The notes beneath the pieces are model-generated. The model was given only the letters and a program-made list of their open reading frames with translations, was not told where the DNA came from and made no database searches. From Physella acuta (Eukaryota > Mollusca > Gastropoda > Physidae), in assembly GCF_028476545.1 (NCBI RefSeq), contig NW_026732728.1, forward strand, positions 186,001-250,000: DNA of 64,000 nt. The letters are read 5' to 3'. A program made the position numbers and the translations under genes. This document shows, piece by piece, positions 12,508 to 23,600 of the stretch; the first letter of the stretch is position 1; each line of letters opens with the position of its first letter.

Positions 12508-12757
12508 AACAAGTTTCCCTCTCAAACCTGACGGTCTATGGGGCAAGTGAAGTAGAGTTCACTTGTTTCTGTGACCTCGGCATATGAAGAGATAGTGTGG
12601 TCAGCACTATGCCCAGCCGCCTTTACTTTCCCTAACGTGAGTTAGGTACCCATCAGAGTTGGGTGGACTCAGGGACGGTCTACTGACTTGAACCCGGATT
12701 CGAACTCGAGACTTACGGGTTAGCAGTCCAGCACTCTACCGCTAGACCACTCCGTCC
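12508..12757 (-). mobile_element. Full-length tRNA-derived SINE with 12-bp target-site duplication
   Basis: Read on the minus strand, the element begins with a tRNA-like head. It has an A-box-like segment GTGGTCTAGCGGTAGAGTG, an anticodon-like region GACTGCTAAC resembling tRNA-Ser(GCT), and a B box GAGTTCGAATCC. A conserved body follows (GAGTCCACCCAACTCTGATG, GGTACC, CACGTTAGGGAAAG, CATAGTGCTGACCACACTAT, CGAGGTCACAGAAACA), with a tail after CATAGACCGTCAGG. The direct repeat AGAGCGGGCATT flanks it at 12496-12507 and 12758-12769. It sits in qki intron 3 in the sense orientation. Perfect target duplications indicate a fairly recent LINE-driven insertion. Confidence 0.93.
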
Positions 12758-12976
12758 AGAGCGGGCATTGGCTACCAACAATTCCCGGACATCAAGACCG
12801 GACATGCACTTCTAACAAGACCATATATTCACTACAAACAAGATCGGACATTCACACCAAAAAATTGACGTTCGCCACAGATATTACCGGACATTCACAA
12901 GTCATAAATAATACTATACACGGTCTGGACAGAAAACGAGTTTTACAGCACTAACATAAAACCAAAAAACTCTTAC

Positions 12977-13093
12977 CTTAGCTTTATCCCTCATTGAGCC
13001 CTTCCCTCTGACCATGATTTTACACCCTGTGAACTGTTCCAACTCTTTGGCTGTCATCCCCCTGGGACCAAGTATCCGACCGACAAAGTTGAA
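12977..13093 (-). CDS. qki: qki coding exon 3: KH core with GPRG loop
   Basis: The 117-nt, phase 0-0 exon encodes residues 87-125. It starts [20 protein letters not shown] and ends [15 protein letters not shown]. The GxxG loop of the KH fold, which grips the RNA backbone, is G95-P96-R97-G98. The following helix and the KIMVRGKGS strand are the classic STAR signature. The acceptor lies behind a long pyrimidine tract (TTTCTCTTTCTCTTCCAG) and the donor is GCTAAG|GTAAGA. Vertebrate QKI has KKK where this protein has KAK. No key residue is missing. Confidence 0.98.
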
Positions 13094-13546
13094 CTGGAAG
13101 AGAAAGAGAAAAAAAAATAATTACACAAATGTAAACCAACTGTAAAAGCCAAGAAAAAAAAATTCAGGGGAGGGGGGAGTAATTATTTACTGCCAGCACA
13201 GAAAACGTGGGTATGGAAATGTGTATTGACGCGTGGAATTTAAAACAAAACAAAAATTCTTTTGAATAGAAAACTTGAAATTTTTACAAACAACTTATAA
13301 CATGTCGATTGGGATTTTCAGCGGTGGAATTAAAATGCCTTTATAATTTATTTATTTTTTTAAATGTGTTGACAATATTTTCAAAGTTAGGAACCCTTCG
13401 GGGCATTTTTAACTTTTAAAACACGGGTTCCCAACCTGGGGGTCGCGACCCCCAGGGGGGTCGCGAAGGGCTTTCTGGGGGGTCGCCAACTGGTATACTA
13501 AACCCCTTAGTAATTTGATACAAAACATAAATATTTAGAAGAATTT

Positions 13547-13914
13547 TTGAAATTCGGCTTTACTAACATCACTGGAAAGGGAATAGAGAAGAAGCAAAGC
13601 GTACTGTACAAAGTTTTTCTCAGACACGAGTTTATGAAATCTTCAAAACTAAAACGTCATTTGAGACGAGTCATTCGAAACACACCAAAAAAGATATGGA
13701 GTTCTTTCGTCAGTATGAAGCTAGTTGCAAACGTCAGAGACTTGATAGAACAGGAAGTTTTCACCAAGGAAACACAGCATTTGTGCAAGCATCATATGAA
13801 GTCGCGACAGAAAATGCCAAGCAAAAAAATAAACACAATAAGAGAAAATCTCATCAAACGCTGCATGTTGAAGATGGTGAAGTTAATTCTTACATGTCTG
13901 TAAATGTTAAATAA
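13547..13914 (+). pseudogene. hAT transposase remnant, N-terminal BED-finger region
   Basis: Two overlapping frames carry family-like residues. The first begins KFGFTNITGKGIEKKQSVLY and has MKSSKLKRHLRR; related proteins have MKPSKLKRHLETKH with a Cys pair upstream. Here the zinc-binding Cys residues are not preserved and the frame shifts near 13695, after which EFFRQYEASCKRQRLD continues in the next frame. The gene is broken and cannot make a working transposase. Confidence 0.8.
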
Positions 13915-14025
13915 CACAGTTTTATTGAAATTAAGCTTTCACCATTAGTTGCTTTTCAAGTTGATAAATCAACAGACGGGAGTTCGTGTTCGCAGTTGTT
14001 GGTCTTTGTCTATATTCATTTAGAT

Positions 14026-14155
14026 CAGGGGTCTCCAAACTACGGCCCGCGGGCCGTATGCGGCCCGCGAGGTCCTCTCATCCTCTCAAACTGGCCCCCG
14101 AACTGAAATTTGATAGTTAATGCGGCCCTCGGACTGAAAAGTTTGGAGACCCCTG
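14026..14155. mobile_element. 130-bp hAT MITE nested in the hAT transposon
   Basis: The ends are CAGGGGTCTCCAAACTACGG and, read inwards from the right, CAGGGGTCTCCAAACTTTTC. The 8-bp duplication ATTTAGAT flanks it perfectly (14018-14025, 14156-14163). Inside are CGCGGGCC and GCGGCCC blocks. CAGGGGTC...CAAACT ends are typical of hAT/Charlie-type non-autonomous elements. Its insertion post-dates the host transposon. Confidence 0.95.
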
Positions 14156-14429
14156 ATTTAGATGATAGCAAAGAAGAGATGCTCTTTTGTGAAGAAAGCA
14201 TGGAGAAAATAAATACGTTTTTTTTTTAAATTGGATAATTAAAATGGGTTAAAACGGCTGTGAGGGTTTGTACGGATGGTGCACCATCTATGTTCCGTTT
14301 AGGTCAAAATCGAGCTTTCAGAAAGCAGTAAAAAAAAAGATTTAACTCCCTAACCTCTGCCCTCACCAATCGCCATCAAGACTCCATTGCTAGTATAAGT
14401 AGTAAATTATATAAAATCTGGAGCCTTCA

Positions 14430-14985
14430 AAGAACTGAGCAAAGACCTGAATAAAGATCCCGAGGTTCTGCTCTTCTACACAACAGTGCGCTGGCTGTCA
14501 AACAAATTGTTGTAAATTATGTTTTTGAATTGAAATCTGAAATCAAATTGTTCTTGGAAATGCAAAGGAAACAAGACCTTTTGGTATGCTTAAAACGACA
14601 TAGAGTGGTTGGGGAGAGTATCATACCTAGCAGCATCAACATAAGCATAACCTGAAGCTTCAGGGAAAATGAACGAATATTATCACTCTCCATGATAATC
14701 TCGGGGCATTTTTATCAAAGCTGCAAAATCGGCGAAGAAAATAAATCTTGGAAATATTGTAAATTTGAGAAACTCTGCAGTGTGGTAGATGAATCTAATT
14801 GTGAGATAATTAAAATTTTGAAAGAAGAAATTTCTGGGCATCTTGAATCAAGTGTAAACGAATTGCAGCGCTATTTCTCTGAGCTGAAAAAAAAAGAATC
14901 TGCATTTACGCATTACCCATTCTCTTCTTCCCCCGATGTTGCCAGCATTCCCGATGAATTACAAGATGAATTCTTTGATTTGTAG
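14430..14985 (+). pseudogene. hAT transposase remnant, catalytic and C-terminal region
   Basis: Around 14430-14510 translation gives a piece ending TTVRWLSNKLL, matching the family's LLYHTEVRWLSRGKVL block, with a stop soon after. From 14692 a 97-residue stretch runs to a stop after PDVASIPDELQDEFFDL, close to the conserved family segment NPFS...IPxxLQDEFLDL near the end of the dimerisation domain. Stops and shifts separate these blocks. Plain transposon decay. Confidence 0.8.
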
Positions 14986-17900
14986 AATGATTCCGAGAAA
15001 GATAAAAAAAACTGCACACTCAATTTTGGTGTAGTATTCACCAGTCATACCCAAACGTAAAATTGATTGACTTTTCGAGAATAGATTTTCAACACTATTT
15101 TTCGATTAAAAATAAAATTAAGATAATGATAATGACATAGGTTGGGGTTAACAAAAAAAAATTAATCACGAATGTTTAGTGAATAGTATGCAATTTTACT
15201 CATGTTATTAAAACAGTTATCAAGAGTAGTTCATATTGAAAGTCTACTAGAAAATGTTATTTTAGTGCTTATTAATTACCATACTAATTTCGGCTTTTTA
15301 ATTCAATGGGGGTCGCGGGTCACTTAATTTTTATAAAAGGGGGTCGCCAATCGAAAAAGGTTGGGAACCACTGTTTTAAAAGAACACAAAAGACATGTAA
15401 GGGGGAGGGGGGGGGGGGGAAGCAGTATCAAATAAGTGCATTAATAAGGTGTTAAGAACAAGACACTTTGGGGGGTAACATTTAAATGAATAAAAAAATA
15501 ATTTCCAAAAAAAGTATCACGTGTGATGGATTTAAAAAAATATATTTATAATTTAAATTACAGGTGCCACGTGACTGTCCTTGTCTTGTCCTTCACGGAC
15601 GAGTTAATTTTAATATCTCGTGTATTTATGGTCGTGGATTTAATCCCTTCATGTTTTACACAGACGTGTATGGTCAGGTTTGTGTTGTTCAAGCCAGCTT
15701 GTGTAAATCTTTAATTACTTGTTCATCTCTTAGAGCATTTTTGTTTGTTTCGTCGGTATTAATTTTACTTGTGTAAAAACATATTTACTTTAAAATAATA
15801 TTCACGATTGAGTCTAATTCGGTTATTGTATCGAGAATGCCAATGCTCACATGAAGAAACTACCAACATCTTTTCAATACAAGGCTCCATCTGATAAAGC
15901 TGATATTAAGTTTGTATAATCTCGTCCCTAAATCAGTGTTTGCTAAACAGGGTAACTAACGAAGTTAGGCACTTAAGATTGTTACTCCAGCAGTGGCAAC
16001 AGCGGCTCCCCCCCCCCCTCGCTACTCGGCGTGGGTAAACAAAGAACCCACAGTTCGCTTACCTCGGTGCCAATAAAACTATCTGATGTCTAAAATTGTC
16101 CGTAATGGTTCATTCACAGTCTCAGCACGTGCAAGCGGTTAAGCACAAACGGCACAGTCCACCACACCTCCCCGCCTCCTACCCCCCCCCCCCCTCCCTT
16201 CCCTCCACACCGGTAAAATAACTTTCAGTACTAGCTATGAAGGGGTAGGGGGTGAAGTTTGTGTCTACCAAGAGGGCTAAAATATTTATATTTTTCAACA
16301 CGGCTCGAATTACACTGCCTGCATCACGAGATGGCAGTATGTTGAAATCACGAGGCTTGGGTCGAGGAGTTGAAATCACGAGGTTTGGGGTGAGCAGCTT
16401 TAAAGAACGAAGAAAAAAAACGAAAATCACACGAAATGAGCTGGAACACGCACGATAAGAAGGCGAGGGCTAATATACCAGTTGTGCAAGTTTTAACAGT
16501 TGTTACAGTTGTTTTTTTCCTTAGCTTCCCATAAAGTCTTCTGATGGAGCTTGTGGTTAGTAGTCTGCCTAGAGTTGTAGTATGTGATTTGGAATCGTGT
16601 TTCTGTGCAACGCAAGAAGTGCTAGACACAAATAAATAACTGATTCCCAAAAGATGATTTTAGTTGGTTGGGTACATGTTTTGGTAGATGGGAAAAAAGC
16701 TCTCATGTCAGTAAAAAAAAGAATACGTAGTCCTTTTCAAGGCAGAAGCGGTATATCCGTTTTATCAGCTTTCAAAGCAAGCCAACTTAATTAAAAATAT
16801 TAAACCAAAATAACTAGAAACGTCAATGACAATTTATATTTAAATTTAATTTAAGCAATGACTTGAACAACGACATGAGTTGCCGAATTATTTGTTAGCA
16901 TTCTTAAGAAAACATAATTTGCATGTTTAAGTTTTAAAATGATGCTAAAAATAAAAATGCGTAGGAAAAGGTAACTAACTACAACAAAGAAATTATTGGA
17001 ATAACAAACGCTTGACTTAGATGCCAATAACAACAACGAAAGTGTTTATTATAGATTTTTAAGTTGTTCGTTGCTCTACATATATAATTCGACCTTCCCT
17101 CCAGCATTAAAATCTAAAGCCATCCATCAAGAATTAACGGTAGTAAGGGAAAAAATTGAACTTTCAACCCAAAGCCCCGTCACATAAATCTATCTTTTCC
17201 TGTTAAGTCGGTCTAAAAAAAAATACGCATGAATTTTCCTGAGGCCACTCCCAGTCAAAAAACACTAACTTAACAGTCACTCCGCGCTTGTTGTTTTAGA
17301 CACGGGCGACAGGAGTCGGGGAAGAAAGGGTTAATGTGAGTCGGGTAAGATGGGGTTTTTTATTTAAAAAGTAGACTCGCTACGAGCCTTAGCGAGGGCT
17401 GATGAAGGAGACATCGGAAACGAGCGCAGTCTCATTTGCCAGTTGTTCTCACGAAGTATGACTAATCCTAAACAGATAGAGGCAGATTAAACGCTCTTGG
17501 TAAACAAACGTTGAGGGGAAGCACGGGTTCAAAGCTGAAAGATACCCGCCCACCTTCCTGCTTTATGCAAATTGATACTTTAGATTTCAGCTCGGCTAGA
17601 AGTTACCTTTGAATACAAGCTAAATAATTAGGCGATTTGTTCCACGCCACGTAATTCTTTCAAGCCAGCGCGCCCGTTAAAAAAAGTAAACCCAACAGAA
17701 CTGAACCAAAAAAAGAAAATTGCACACCGCTTTAAAAAAAAAGAGGTTGGACATTTAGAGTTATGGCCAGTGGAGTACAATTAATGTCTTTGTCTAGCGA
17801 ACAGGAAAAGTTTGAAGTAAATCATTTTTTAAAACCCGCCTAAATCTGTCCACTTGCGTGAGTCAGGGTCTCCCATGATGCGTTGTTATAAAGATGTTAG

Positions 17901-19351
17901 ACCTTGCACAACTGCACCATCATGACATGAGACTTAGGCAGCTACGTGGTTTTATGGCCATGTCCGTCTGAAACTTGGCTCATAAAATGGACATGCAAAA
18001 GACTTGGTAGGAAAAAAAAACAGGCGATGAAGATTTTAACATGTCAAGGCAACAGCGCTGCTGGAATTAGGGCGCCAGAAATAGAAAGCTGTAGAAACAC
18101 GAGGCATTAACCGGAAGTGGGGAAAAGCTAACAATTAAAATTTTAAACCGCTACCAAAAAAAATGGGAAAAACTGGATTAAAATTGTTAAAATTGGTTAG
18201 AACTTTGAAACACATTAGCTGAAATTAGATTAAACGACGTTGAAACAATTAAAACAATTTAAAAATCCAGTTTGAATTTTTAAAAATTTAAAGAAAAAAT
18301 AATTAAAAGATGCTTTCGTGAAACTGCTTTAATTGCTACGTAATGTAGCTTTTACCAAAAACGATTGGAATAAATTAATGTCAAGCTGTGGCACGTGCTG
18401 AAAGCCTGAATGATACTCATGAAAGATGCTTAATTAAGACGTGTTCGTCCGCTTGGTCAACACATCGTGTGGGGACCGAGGTCGAAGTTATTGGCATTAA
18501 TACACACCCCTGTGGTCAATTTGTGGTCGGCAACATAATTAATAGTACTTCTAACATCTGCCAGTCATTACTCTAATGATGTAAGGTATAATTGCTAGGG
18601 GCTAATTCGTTTTGTAAGCAATATAGAAAGAAACAAAATATAATTATGAACAACAATTCTATGAGTATGAGCGAGACATAATTTCTGTGCAGGAGTACTA
18701 TTTTAACCGTCGATGTTAATGTTAGTTACCCTGATAAAGTAGAGTGCGACACGCAAGTTTTTAGTATGCAATAACCCAAGCCGTTATTTATCGACCAGCA
18801 ACTAACGGTAAGCCTGGCTTGACAACCCCAGCATACACCGAGACTTGGATTCTCGACATACTTTGTTATGTTTTCTTAATTTCACTTGACACATCTGATA
18901 AACAGCAAGAAGAAAAAAATACACGACGTCGGAGAGCTGTGCAAAAATAGAAAGAAACAACCCTCGCTAGACGTCTCGTTCTAAGAGCGATGTACATTGC
19001 AAGCCTCTTGGCATTACCCCATTATGACGTGGTGAACATCTCCAAAACTCACTGGGGAAATTAATTCCATGTGTGCCCGTGTACGCAGGCTAAAGAGGTG
19101 AACACGTGTGTAGAGTGGGTCTTAGATAACTATCTGCTTAATGACTCGTGTGGGAGGAAGCGATGCCTTATTTTTAAAAGTTGTTTAAAACTGCGAGGAA
19201 GCCTCGAGTGTTTAGCTATTACAATAACTTAACCACTACGAAAGCAAAAACTGAAAACGTTTCCAGGGAGATATGTTCATCAGTGTGTATAAAACATTAC
19301 GTGTCATTATCTAAGATGTTCAATGTACTTGCACTACAGTTTTAATTGTAC

Positions 19352-19493
19352 CGAGTTGCTTTGGGGGGGGGGGGGGGCTAAAGTCCCCCCCCCCCCGGTA
19401 GAAAACGGAATATGGAATTTATATAGAAAATATAGTTTTCACAGTGTCCCGTCCCCCGTCCCCCCCGGAGAAAAAAGTCTGGAAGAAACACTG
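19352..19493 (-). mobile_element. G-rich hAT-type MITE, shortened copy
   Basis: The right end (read inwards: CAGTGTTTCTTCCAGACTTT, then TTCTCCGGGG) is intact. The AT-rich core ATATTTTCTATATAAATTCC is present. The left end near 19352 is degenerate (GAGTTGCTTTGGGG), and one internal G/C block is missing compared with the 220-bp copy at 36229. A clear target duplication is not seen. Confidence 0.75.
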
Positions 19494-20517
19494 ATTTTAC
19501 CCTAACTATATTTTAACTCACAACTAACGCAGCTGGGTTCCCTAAATGACACAAAATGTACTTAAATGTGTGTGCTTATTTCGTCTGTAAATGCCTGAGC
19601 CAATGTTAGCTTACCACCACGAATTGTAGACCAGCGTACACACAACTTTAATACCCATAATCTACACTGCAACTCTATACAAAGCAAGCCTGTTCAGTAA
19701 ACTCCTTACCAATCACCCCAGTTATGCAATAGCATGTATATCAACCATGATATTTAACCAATGTCTTCCATATCAACCCCCATTTAACAGGCCACAGTAC
19801 ACTACTAATCTCCGCACCCATTCCCCCCTTCCAATAACTGTTTCTCCGTTGTAATAAAACCTATATTCTTATGAAACTGTGAAATCGTGCCTCCCGATGA
19901 TGCGCCTGTTTATTTAAGGAATTATGTGAGCCTTATTTACTTGGTCGCTATTTATAGACGCCGGGCAGGTAAGATACATCGACTTCGTTAAAATAATAAT
20001 GGGTAAGATGGAACTTAAGAGGAAACGGAGGGGGGAAATGGTGGGGAAAGGTGAAAAATCGTTGCCCACGGTTATGTAACTAAACGATATTATCGAGTGT
20101 TTAGGGAACTAAATAAAAGCTTTGTAGATACGTGTATTATCTGAGTGGTGAGTTATTACTCTCATTTCTACTTTGTGTAGGCGTTGCATTTATACAGGGT
20201 GGGTTTTTTGTGTCTTGTTTATTCCACTTGTTCAGCGCAAGTTTAGCTAGTGCATGAACAGGTGTATTTAATTTGTATTTTCACTATCAAGTATTGTTTC
20301 TTTATAATGTAAATATTGCAGCAGTGTTTTAGTGGTTAGTGTATATTATATTAGTAGTTCTTGTAAAACACTACTAAAATAATGTGTAGAGCTATGAAGT
20401 ATTTGGTGCCTGTATTAATAAAGTATGCTGTATCTTTATAGTCGCATTCAGTTTTACTACTAATGTAGTCTGGTGTATTAAAATGTAGGATACTACATTT
20501 AAGTGTGGTGTACTTAC

Positions 20518-20648
20518 GTCTGGATATTCCTTAACTGGCACAAACAATTTTTCCTGCAGCTGGACGACTGGACCGACGGCATCGGGTAAGTCCAGGACAT
20601 CGCGTTTGCCTTGATGGTGAAACAATGAAAGTCGGACTCTGTTGATTT
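20518..20648 (-). CDS. qki: qki coding exon 2: end of QUA1 and start of the KH region
   Basis: The 131-nt exon completes Glu43 and encodes residues 44-86. It begins INRVRLSLFHHQGKRDVLDL and continues with the hallmark PDAVGPVVQLQEKLFVPVKE, then YPD. In the family the first part ends the QUA1 region and forms a variable linker. The LPDAVGP...QEKLYVPVKEYP part is the first beta strand region of the extended KH domain and is almost invariant from flies to humans. The acceptor is TATCTTCCTCAG|AAATC and the donor CCAGAC|GTAAGT, so the exon ends in phase 0 and YPD joins directly to FNFVG of exon 3. The linker HHQGKRDVLDL is shorter than the vertebrate one. Confidence 0.97.
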
Positions 20649-23600
20649 CTGAGGAAGATACAGAAAGGTCAACATCTGAAGTGGACGGGGAGGGGGGGGG
20701 GGTGTAGTTGTTAGTAGCACAAGGCCCAGGTGTATGGGTCAACTGGTGGTCCAGAAACGTCGAGAAACTAAGAAAAGCAAACTGAGTGTTCTTCAGCATT
20801 TCTTGAAATGCCGTCCTTTACAAGAAATAGGAGATAGGGAGGGTGGGGGAGGTAAAACGAGAAACCATAACGATGTTTTGTGAAAAACAAATTGAAAAAA
20901 TAAAATAAAAAATAGAGATGGATATCGGGAGAGAAAAAATCTGGATTAAAAAAGACGAACGACAACTGATCTGATAGCTGCAATAGACAAGAATTAGTTA
21001 AGGTCCAAATACTCGCTTCTTGTTCTTTTACCGTTTAAAATGATGGGGAATGTAATGGTTATATATTTTATTTTAAATTACGAGATATTGTCAAAAAGTT
21101 TACTTTTGCCAGATTTTATTGGACAAGCAATTACAAAGTTCATTGTGGTTAAACGAGTAGATAATTTACATATTCGTGATGAAACATTCAGCTACCAGCG
21201 TTGTGTGAGGGCGAAATTAAATAAACTGAACCATAAACCACGGTGATTAGCCCATCATATGGTTTTCATTTGATAAACGTCACGCCGTTTAAAGAAAAGA
21301 AGCCTTTTAAGTGTAACGCTAAAGGGAAACAACTGGACGACAGCCTGACCGACATTTATTATGCAGACATGTGGGGAATACTCTCTCATCATAACTGATC
21401 TTCTGATCTTCAAAACGGGCGTTTATAAATTATGATTGGGTACCATGTAAAAATATTTTTTTTTATTAAATATGCAGTAAACGTGTTGCGTTTACAACAC
21501 TATGAACGCGTGAAGCATATGGATAAACGAAACTTTCAGCCGAGGAATGGTCTGCTCTATAAAATTTACCAATTTATGCACATGTGTAGCGGTTTTAAAA
21601 AACTGAAATTATATCGTAACATTTCAGCATTAGGAAATCGTTTCAAACATTTCTCAATAAAATCTGTTTGAGAAGAAACACTTCCCACTTCCGTTGTTTG
21701 TGATTAAGATGTTTTCGTTTCGTTAAAAATATGTCATGTTTACTTCAGATATGGCGTTTAAAACGCGTTTAAATAAATTTGCTGGAGTAGAGAAAATTAA
21801 AGTATTTTGATTCAAAATATCCATGAAATATGTCAAAACTACCTAAATACTGTAGATATTTGTTTTAATTGAAAGTGTTATTCAATTAATGTAATCGCAT
21901 ACTATAAATATTTACTTAGTTACGTGCCTTGTATGATTCAATGTGTTATTACGATGCTTCTGGTACTGTATGTAAAGACATTTATGAACGAGACTCAAAA
22001 CATAATATAAAACGACATGAAACAAAGATCTAGACAACGAAACGCAACATTAACCGTAGAGACATCCCCATAAACAGTCTCCCCATTGCTACATGGTTGG
22101 GCTAAAGCCGACGGGAGGCGCCACAATACTAAGACAGCGTCAGGGAGTATTTTATTGCTACACCGGTCTCTAAATCCCACGTTTTGTGTGGCCCGGGCAG
22201 GACTACTTGAAAAATGAGAAACTTATTCCAAAGAATGGCAAAAAATCCGTCGCTTCATATCCTCTCCACGGATATCGTCTACGTGACGGTTCTCAACCCT
22301 ATAAATTATGGAACCCCTACAACAAAAAGGTGAAAAAGCTAACGGCGAAAATCGATTTAACAATACTTTTTTTCTATCAGTGTGTTGATTACACTAAATG
22401 GTCAAACGTGGAAGAACATATGTAGTTTTACTTTCCAGACAGCACGGTGGGATTTTTGTTGCTTAATTAAATCTTTGAGAACCCATGACCTGATATAATT
22501 TCCTTCAATAAAAACGACAAACGAGTTTGGATACATCTGCATGCATAACACACCAGTTCCTGGTTTCAACACAACATTGTAACGGAACTAGTAATGGTAA
22601 AGTTCACTGAAGGTCTGGAAAATAAAGACTTAACCCATTAACCAATGACCTAGACAACAACACTCCAGACAACTAAACAAACGTTTGGTTTTGGAAATCC
22701 AAAAAGTAGGCTAGTTTGAATAGACTAGTGGAGAAATTACTTTAAATATCAAATACTCTATCTTGTGTATGGACTAAAACAAGTGAATAAAAACGTTCTC
22801 CCCATAAAATCTTAATCCCGCATCGTCCTTGTCGCTCGTATGTTGGGATTAGTATCTTCAGGGGGACAATAAATAAACGTCATGTAGAAAATTATTTTCA
22901 ACAACCCTTCGCAACTTGGGTATGACATGCATGACATAGCATCGCCGCGTTGTGTCGGAGCAACGCGACAGAAGGCTGACGTCACCTTACTTCCGTGTCG
23001 ACTTAAGACATCAAAACCACTAATCCCGACATCAAAAATATCCCTGGGCTTAAAGATCTTCGGGGGGGGGGGGGGTGTTACAAAATCAGGTGAGACAAGT
23101 CACGTTTAAAAAAAAGAACTGGACCACTCTTCATACATTAAAATTAAACTCCACAACTGCAACCCCAAGAAAAGAAGGTAAAAATAGTACGTATTTAAGT
23201 AGTAAGTGTGGCAATATCCGCTTGGCCTTAAGCGTGATAGATGACACCAGCACACTGCTGACACACCCCGACACAGCAAGCACATGACTGACACACCAGC
23301 ACACCACGTCACAGCGAGCAAGCTAAGGCCCACCGAGTCTACAGCACGATCAATTCTATGTCTGAAACCTGACCGGCCGTGACGACACTCAGCAACAGTT
23401 TTTGTAAGAAAAAAATCCCCCCATTCTATCGGGGCGCGTCTCGGTCCACCGACCCCATTCAAATACGGCACTGGAACGACAGATACAAGATGATACAGGT
23501 AGTAGCCCGAGGGTGGGGAGGGGGTGGAAGAAAGGTCACCCAGACGATCAAGTGTGTAGTAGGGCGGGGGGGGGGGGGTCCAATGTTTCGAATAGAAGAA

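Larger units (their letters stand above)
7725..12976 (-). other. qki intron 3
   Basis: 5.25-kb intron. It starts with an AT-rich tandem repeat (7740-8115), then a partial duplication around 8390-8600. It also contains a 25-base C run (8758-8782), G runs at 10165-10179, 11024-11039 and 12097-12110, and a full SINE at 12508-12757. Nothing coding was recognised. Confidence 0.7.
13422..15373 (+). mobile_element. Degraded hAT DNA transposon, ZBED5/FAM200-like
   Basis: Terminal inverted repeats are CACGGGTTCCCAACCTGGGG at the left and, read inwards from the right, CAGTGGTTCCCAACCTTTTT. Both continue into GGTCGC-type sequence. The 8-bp duplication TTTTAAAA flanks the element exactly (13414-13421 and 15374-15381). 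Inside, several short plus-strand reading pieces resemble hAT transposases of the ZBED5/FAM200 kind: a BED-finger-like MKSSKLKRHL, then YEVATENAKQKNKHN, TTVRWLSNKL and FSSSPDVASIPDELQDEF. The left TIR has decayed more than the right. It lies antisense to qki in intron 2. Confidence 0.93.
13094..20517 (-). other. qki intron 2
   Basis: 7.4-kb intron containing the hAT transposon (13422-15373) with its nested MITE, and a shortened G-rich MITE (about 19352-19493). The remainder is AT-rich and non-repetitive, with short homopolymers. No exon was recognised. Confidence 0.7.

Noticed and set aside
12690-12757. A functional tRNA-Ser gene
   Set aside because: The A and B boxes belong to a SINE head: the acceptor and anticodon stems do not pair well, and the SINE body and target duplications follow.
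20392-20799. Reading the whole 135-codon frame around qki exon 2 as the coding unit
   Set aside because: Only 20518-20648 lies between a valid acceptor and donor and matches the family; the rest is intron.
22270-22320. A further hAT-like end (GGTTCTCAACCCT...GGAACCCC)
   Set aside because: Only one short end is visible, with no partner end or target duplication.
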